DNA from: Pestalotiopsis fici W106-1
Taxonomy: Eukaryota > Ascomycota > Sordariomycetes > Amphisphaeriales > Sporocadaceae
NCBI RefSeq assembly: GCF_000516985.1
Contig: NW_006917093.1
Span: 2,294,001 to 2,358,000, forward strand
Length of the DNA stretch: 64,000 nt
Direction of reading: 5' to 3'
The translations under genes were made by a program, and so were the position numbers. Position 1 is the first letter of the stretch, and each line of letters opens with the position of its first letter. The notes under the pieces were generated by a model. It worked only from the letters and a program-made list of their open reading frames with translations, was not told where the DNA came from and ran no database searches. Positions 57,525 through 64,000 of this stretch are shown here, piece after piece.

Positions 57525-58214
57525 ATGCAGTACACCTTGTATGATGTAACTAGCATTTCATTAATACCTCGCGAATACGCAAGTTGTGCGTGTAATCATA
57601 CTAGGTACGCAGTCATCAAGGTATTGGGAGTTCTTAAAATGCCCGCTAGCTTACCCAAGGCTTGGCCGGCGGGAGTGCTAGGGGGGCGCTTCTGCACCTA
57701 CCGGGCAGAGACCAGGGGGTCATCACGCAGTCGCTGTGCCACTCCATGTGGAGATCATTGGATGATAATCTTAACTCATCAACTGCTGCACCGGAGCGTG
57801 ACGACGATAGTCACTACACAGTACGCGTCCGCGGATTTGGGTTGGGGGTGGGACCCAACAAGCCTCGGCGCAATGGATACAGTGGCTCACAGGATTGTTA
57901 ACGTCAGTCCCCGTTCTGGGAGGAAAGTAAACCCTCCAATCCAACGACGAGAAAATCAAGCCCAAAGTCCAAAGCCCACGAAAAATTCGCGAGCTGCTTA
58001 TTTCTGCTTGAAACCTGTTGCAAAACACGCTCGCGTCTCACTCTTCGGCCAAGTTTGTTCCCTGATACGCACAGAGACGCCGGCCGGAGGCAGATCATAC
58101 ATGCAATCCTGGAGCTGTCAGTCCATGAACCTGCGTAGCCGAGGATGTTCTGCGGCTGCACACCTACTGATGCAGAGAGGTACGCAGGCACTCAACTTAC
58201 ACAGTAGTGTGTAA
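57525..58214 (+). CDS. doubtful long open frame, unknown
   Basis: An ATG-started frame of 229 codons, the longest in the gene-poor arm, with no family, membrane segment or repeat recognised. Cys, Ser and Arg are frequent, as in non-coding DNA. Its length is somewhat beyond chance expectation, so it is recorded as a possible orphan gene. Confidence 0.2.
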   Translation: MQYTLYDVTSISLIPREYASCACNHTRYAVIKVLGVLKMPASLPKAWPAGVLGGRFCTYRAETRGSSRSRCATPCGDHWMIILTHQLLHRSVTTIVTTQYASADLGWGWDPTSLGAMDTVAHRIVNVSPRSGRKVNPPIQRRENQAQSPKPTKNSRAAYFCLKPVAKHARVSLFGQVCSLIRTETPAGGRSYMQSWSCQSMNLRSRGCSAAAHLLMQRGTQALNLHSSV

Positions 58215-58239
58215 ATGGACACGCGCCTTCATGGATTTC

Positions 58240-58278
58240 AGTAGTAGTAGTAGTAGTAGTAGTAGCAGCAGCAGTAGT
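58240..58278 (+). repeat. AGT/AGC trinucleotide microsatellite
   Basis: About twelve tandem AGT or AGC units. Confidence 0.9.
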
Positions 58279-61200
58279 CAGGTAGTGAGTGTATGTACAC
58301 TACAACCAGCCCCCAGCCTGGGCTCTGCCGCAGTGCACTCTCGGAAGAGAGGGAACAGAGATCAGACGACGAACAAGGACCAGGGGCTTTCGTATCCCCG
58401 GGGGGTCCATGCAGCTCACCCTACCTTTCTGGAGGATGTGACCTAATCGAATTCGAGAAAGCACATCGTCTAGGGTCGCGATAGCCGGGGAACTTTATTA
58501 GCCTACCGAATTCATCAATCATTCTAGAATAATAAGAGTAGTCGTCGATGGTCTCGTTTGTGATAGATTGATGGGAGCCTGGCAAACTTGGGCAGTGCTC
58601 AAATTGTGCTAAAAAGTTGCCGAGGTCGACGGAAGTTTTCTTCTTCTATTCTTTGGCCTTGAAGCAAGTCAGGGACTTCAGCATGACAACCTACAAGCAT
58701 CTGATTATCGGGATATGTAGCGTGGTTAATCATTTCGTCCCATCTTGCCCCTGTGCCCTTTACCTTGTGCAGCCCCCAGTAGGTCTTATTCCGCTTCGAT
58801 AATAACACGAGGGTGGACGAAACTCGTAGTTCCGTGGAGACCCTGGGCGTATTCACGCAGAAGCGAATGAGCCGTCGGGGAATTATAGCACCAAACTCTA
58901 AATGCGAACACGGGAAGCCATAGGGACGAGGAAGAGAAATCGACAATCACTTACCTGTCACTCGTCGGCAAGCTTATTACTGGATAACGGGTCATTCCTT
59001 GCGATGCTAAGGCAGATCCCGTCAAATCTTTTTCTGTCCCTCGCATGAATGAAGCTGCGTACACAGATAGTCGCTCAGACACTAATGGCACAAGGTGGGA
59101 ACATTGGATTTTCGGCGCGGCCCCTTGGATGTAAATGACAGCTGAGCCGAGCTGCAAGTTGCAAGCGAATGGCTTGCCGGTACCTACCCGGGTCAAGGTC
59201 TGGTCTGGTAGGTAGCCAGATGCCACCAGTATGCAACGGCCGAGCTTCTTGTCAAGCCAGACGATGCCGCATCCTGGTGTGCCTTTGCTGGGGCCAACAA
59301 GGGCATCAACCAGAGTCTGCTTACGGTGGCAAATGAAGGGTTACGTTTTCCAAGTACAGGAGAGAAAGGAGACAAAAAAAAAAGAGGGCAAGAGACCATT
59401 AAGCCGCGTACTAGGGAAGTCTCCAAAGGGAGGAAAAAGTTTGGTCATGGTTTTGACGAAGGAGGCTCAACAGATCGGACAAGCGAAGCGATGCGATACG
59501 ATGCTTGCCTGCTGGAGGGGTCGTTTGTGCATGCTTTAGCGCAATCCGGCATAATGGACGAGCTATGGGACCTGCCGCCCCAATAAGTGCTAGGGTTTTT
59601 GGCTCTTATTAAGCGGTACGATCCTGCATCCGCGCCGTGTATCAGGACCCAGCAGATAAAAGGTTAGCGCTGGGCCGATCTCTGGATATAGGGGAGCATT
59701 AGGATCACTTATGTCGGGTATTCTGCTTCTTACCCATTCAACGGATACACAGTGGCGGCAGGTGTGACAACCATGCAATTGGGTAGGTAGCGTAGGCGGG
59801 TGCAGAGTGCAGAGAGTTTTGGAACCAATGCCCACCTGCGCAATTCGCTTTCGCAAGCCATAGGGAAACACCATTGCTGGCAGAAGGAGAGCTGAACACT
59901 TAGAGGTGATGACTGTGCGTGCATAGCCAAAAGGTTAAAATGGGCAATTGGCTTCAGTAGTTGCTGAGATCGTTGCCCAATAGTATCTGCTAGATACCAC
60001 CCGAACAACTCTAGCAGCGCCGGCTTATCTTCTTTTTGTCTATAGCGCGTACCTACATCAACTACCTGTGAAGCTACATTTACTCTGTTGTGCATCAACT
60101 GACTGCAGACCAATACAAAGGACTGCAGCGATGCAGCCGCAAGACTCTTCATGCACAAATGGGAGCGCCGTCGCCGCTTGGGAACGGCCGCCGACCCCAC
60201 TGGCCAAGTCATAGCACCACCACGTTATTGCACCGCTGACGAACGGAACGTCAGGGGCCCCATTTGAGCCGCATACTATAGGCCGGGAATACCATATTGC
60301 ATGCCCACGAGCCAGAAAACTAGAACCACTGGTCAGCACTTCAGGTGACCTATGCCGCTTGGCCTCGCTGCAATTGCAGAATCAATAACCCATCTGTTGC
60401 CATGACAAGACGTCTCAACTCAAGGGTCTTTTCTCTGGTTCGAGCGGACCAATGACCGAGAATACCGCAAGACTCCTCCTGGCTGGGTCAGGGAAGCTCG
60501 GCCCCTAATCCTCAATGCCGCAGCACCAGTCGATCCGCACGGACAGTTGACAGCAGCTCAAGTTCATGCGGTCTGCAGTTCGTCCGTCCCCAGCTAAAGG
60601 GACCGCGCTTACGGACCGACCTCTTGCTTTATGACATGTGTGCCTACTTTCACACAACGCTTGTATTGTACACCACCTAGGTAGGGCCACGCGGGGTCAA
60701 GCCGCTCATCAGCGTTCGCATAATATGGTCATTGTGGGTGGTTCATCCTCTTTGCCGATCGCTTGTTGTTCCTCTGCGGGAAAACCCCGTCCTGAGTCGG
60801 GATTTCTGCTGCTAATCTGCACATCTTGTTGAAGTTGGGACGAATCCAGGGTCTACCAGTGTCTCGGGTATAATTAGATCCCACCTTTCTCAAGATCCGA
60901 GAGGAGCATACCCTATCTTAAGTTGTTCCATCCATGCATACATTACATACATCGTCTCCCGGGTTTTGGAATCTAGTGTGGAGACGGGGGGAGCACGAAG
61001 TCCGCTATAATATAACATCCCTGACAATATGTGAATCGGTCGTGGGTGCATACTGCTCAATGGTCAAAGCGGTTCATCTTGTCTTGTTTTCAGACGGCAT
61101 CAGATGATCGCCGAGAGCCCTGCTTGTCGAAAAGGTAGGACAGAAAAAGTTCAGTCCAATCCTCAAACGTGCTCGTGCAAGGCTGTACATAAAACGACAA

Positions 61201-63739
61201 GATCTATGCGAATATCTACCCATTTGGAACTCAATTTGACACGCCGTTTACGTACTCGCCCAGTACGGTGATCATAAAATTAGCAACATTCTCTGCGGTA
61301 ACGAAGACAAGACAAGAATTCCAGCTTGCACTCTTCACATGCATCTACTTTTCACCATGTCAAAAAGTTCAAACGTAGAGGTGCATGCTCGGCAGCCCAA
61401 AGCATCAAGAAAGCCGGACGTCATGTCATGTACGGTAGTAATGTATAGAGATCCAGACGATTGGGATGCGCCGCGCCCGGCCTCGAGTTCCCCGCGAATC
61501 TCGGATCGCTGAAGCACCGGCAGGGTCTGGCGCCCGCCGAACCTTTCTGCATGCAGGTGAACTATCATCTTACTCAACCCACACCTACACAACGCCGAAC
61601 CCAAAAGGGCGAGCGTTAGGTAGAGGGGCCGGAAAAAAAAAATTGGTGCATAGTAGACCGAGGCTTGGGTGGCATGGAATTGCGGGACATAATTCCAACA
61701 GACCATGCCAATGCCACTCGTTGCGACCAGCTGTGACATTGCTGTGTTCAAGGTTCGGCTTTTTGCTTAATACTTCTCTCACACCGCAAGCAATTAACTC
61801 ATTGGGTCTAGTCGCCCTACATACATAGACAATAGTAGGTAGTTTTCACCTGGCTGGAGGAGCCTATCGCTATAGAGGACAAAAAACGGCCAAAGCATTT
61901 ATCTCGGATCTCTAGAGCATGGAAGAAGAGTCAGAAACGTCGATACGTAACCACAAGGCTTCATATCCATTTTTCTTCATCTAATTAGATGACGGCCAGT
62001 CCGTATTAAGATGCATATCGGCACGAAAGTAGTCTAGTCGCATGCTCCAAAGTGTATACTAGGTCTGAAAGTAAGGTACTATGTCAGACAAGCGATGAAG
62101 GATTGATGTAGGTACTAGCTAGCCGTATCCTTTCGGTTGGTGATGGGACTTGTCGTTAGCGATGCAGTAGGCAGATCTCGTTCCCCCTTGAGCCAACCAG
62201 GAAAGAGTCTTGGGCCAAGCCCGAAGCGCACACACTCCCTTTTCATATCCACGTACCGCACAAAGTAAGGCTCCTCCCACCTCTTACATGTACATGGCTG
62301 TTAAATCGGTAGAGTAGGGTCATGCAGACGCGGAACGTCCAACCTTATCGAGCCCTACCTCAGCTTTTTTTTCTTTCTTGTTCTTTTCTTACTCGCATTA
62401 TTCCTGTCCGTTCGGCGGATGGGAAAATTTGGTCCCTGTTCTCTCACATAGTGCGTATGACATCTTCATCCTCAATTTCTTCAGCACTCGTTTCTGCATG
62501 AGCAGATGACGTCGCCTCGCTACCGCCGGGTTTGAGGGCAAACTACCAGCGACAACTACCCTTTTTGTTCTGTCTTAATTGCTTCGTTCGAATATGCGAC
62601 ATGGGCCTTTCTGCCAATGAGAATGCAATCTCATTGATGTAGTTACCTTGTGGACATTCGAAACAGAGGACACTGACTGACTCTTCTCATCCTTTGATTG
62701 GTGGTATCCTCGTATCGCCTACCTGGATACTTTCTCTTCCGCGACGTCTCCAGTAGTGGCCAAATCAAAAACCCACGGTGTCCTTGGGGAGAGCAAAGAG
62801 GCTGAAAATGAATATTACAGGATACGCACTTGCATCACATATTGGCCGTGCCTGGTTATACAACTTTGGCACACCCCAGGAAGGCCCAAGCAAGCAAGAC
62901 AGGCCACCCCGACGCATGTAGGCTCGTAAAATTATACCATTGCCACTGTGTATGACAACTGCCACATGATCAGGACCGTTCAACGGTCGCGACAGGCGAA
63001 ACCCCCCACTTCCACTTTACCTGCACTCTAAATCATCGTCGTTTGTGAAGGTCTCAATATATAATTCTCCGCTGTGCAAATCTCGACTAACATAGTCCAG
63101 ATACCATGGTGGGGAACGTGCCCAGGCAGTCAGTATTCACAATCCTTGGTCTTTGGGCGACATGGAACCGGGCCACTGCACAACAGGGTAGGTAACTAAG
63201 GAAAAGGTATTGCAGCAAAACCAGGGTGAGCCTGGAAAGAATCCGTTATGATAGAGCAGGTACCTACAACCATACACATGCATGGCATAATCCAAGTCTG
63301 TATAGAGGGCCTCTGACAACAGATCATGATCCGGCATACTCTGGTGATCATTCATGCTGGAACGTCGGGTATTTCACACTTTGTACCTAATTATATCAAG
63401 TTCATCCGAAGTCGACAAAGGGCAATCAATGTACAATATAAACATTGCCTTTTTTTCTTCTTTTATTCAACGCGGTCATGCGCGGTCTCTAGCTGTTTGG
63501 TGATGTTCTCTTTCCTTACTTCTTATTTTGCTCTGCGCGAGTAGGCAGGCAGGTTCGTAATAGGACGGAATAATGCTAGGTAGCAAACTGGGGGGGAGCT
63601 TGCTACTGGCTAGGTACTACTGCACATGCTGAATGATTTTACCCATTGGGGGGACGAGGGTCGACCCTGGCACAGCTAGCTAGCAGGTACCTACCTACCT
63701 AGCCCAGGCTCGCTCGACCTCCGGCACCCTTGCCCCCAC

Positions 63740-64000
63740 CATCTTTCTCGCTCGCTCTCCCTCTTCTTTCTCTTACCCTCTTCGCACTTAATTTTCAGCA
63801 CAACCAAGAACTTCCCCCATGCTGCCCCCCAATGGTCCAGGGTATGTGTGTGTGTGTGTGTTCGTGTCTGTGTGTGTAGTAGTCCTCTTCCTCCCTCTCC
63901 CTCTTTCTGTCTCTCCCTCTTGTGTGTGTATGTGCATGTGTGTGCCTGTGTGTGTTCTCTCTGTTCTTTCGTTAATCTTATTTCTTCTTTCTTCCCGCTA
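63740..64000 (+). promoter_or_regulatory. CT-rich and TG-rich leader-like sequence at the right edge
   Basis: Long pyrimidine tracts such as CTCGCTCGCTCTCCCTC are followed by TG runs (63845-63860 and 63920-63955) and more CT tracts. This pattern is typical of a fungal promoter or 5' leader reading to the right. An ATG at 63819 followed by seven codons (MLPPNGP) and a GTATGT donor-like site at 63842 could be a short first coding exon, but the TG repeat makes the donor ambiguous. Confidence 0.35.
63845..63860 (+). repeat. TG dinucleotide microsatellite
   Basis: Eight TG units, followed by further interrupted TG runs to about 63955. Confidence 0.9.

Larger units (their letters stand above)
47524..64000. 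other. 16.5-kb gene-poor region
   Basis: No intact gene with a recognisable family is visible on either strand. The DNA is of intermediate base composition with A- and T-runs, simple repeats, GGTA/TACC motifs and CT-rich stretches. Open frames exceed 180 codons only twice (listed as doubtful). A decayed coding remnant lies at 54.2-54.8 kb. The final 300 bases resemble the leader of a gene at the right edge. In filamentous fungi such long upstream regions are known in front of some developmental regulators, but nothing here identifies the gene. Confidence 0.55.

Noticed and set aside
59730..60212. 160-codon minus-strand frame in the gene-poor arm
   Set aside because: No domain, odd composition, and a length expected by chance; overlapping frames on the same strand are equally open.

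Overview
The window looks like nuclear DNA of a filamentous ascomycete, most likely a Sordariomycete and plausibly Hypocreales. The genes carry short introns of about 50-240 bases with GTAAGT-type donors, and the intergenic regions are long and contain pyrimidine-rich tracts and GGTA/TACC runs. The protein set is typical of such fungi: ESF1, SEC62, SYO1, IDI1, RFA2, a Lon protease with the architecture of the peroxisomal form, a CRIB protein and a DUF202 protein. The assignment to Hypocreales is an inference from overall character; no marker gene here proves it. A run of exactly 100 N at 8494-8593 shows that this is a scaffolded draft assembly.

Layout. 1-9.9 kb: an O-fucosyltransferase-like membrane protein, a CDC25/rhodanese-type phosphatase, a small inverted-repeat element (4644-5089), an F-box-like protein, and two small membrane proteins on either side of the assembly gap. 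10-21 kb: ESF1 (-) divergent from a nine-exon phospholipase D (+), a secreted RNase T2 (+), then SEC62 (-). 24-36.8 kb: CRIB protein (+), MATE transporter (-), DUF202 membrane protein (+), a glycosyltransferase-like type II membrane protein (-) and SYO1 (+). 37.5-47.5 kb: IDI1 (+), a GNAT acetyltransferase (+), RFA2 (-) and the Lon protease (+). 47.5-64 kb: about 16.5 kb with no convincing intact gene. It holds simple repeats, a hairpin, a decayed coding remnant and, at the right edge, a CT-rich stretch that looks like the leader of a gene starting near or beyond the edge.

The genes are mostly housekeeping and do not form one pathway. Ribosome biogenesis is represented twice (ESF1 in 18S rRNA processing, SYO1 in Rpl5/Rpl11 import). 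The secretory and membrane systems are represented by SEC62, RNase T2, MATE, DUF202 and two glycosyltransferase-like proteins. Many neighbours are divergent pairs sharing one promoter region (ESF1/PLD, SEC62/CRIB, MATE/DUF202, GT/SYO1, RFA2/Lon). I see no biosynthetic cluster, CRISPR array, rRNA gene or tRNA gene.

Exon structures below were worked out by hand from splice signals, reading phase and family resemblance. Three probable introns (in ESF1, the CRIB gene and the GT-like gene) are multiples of three without stops, so simple open-frame calling would wrongly translate them. The best candidates for something new are the inverted-repeat element at 4.6-5.1 kb and the RIP-like decayed coding remnant at 54.2-54.8 kb.
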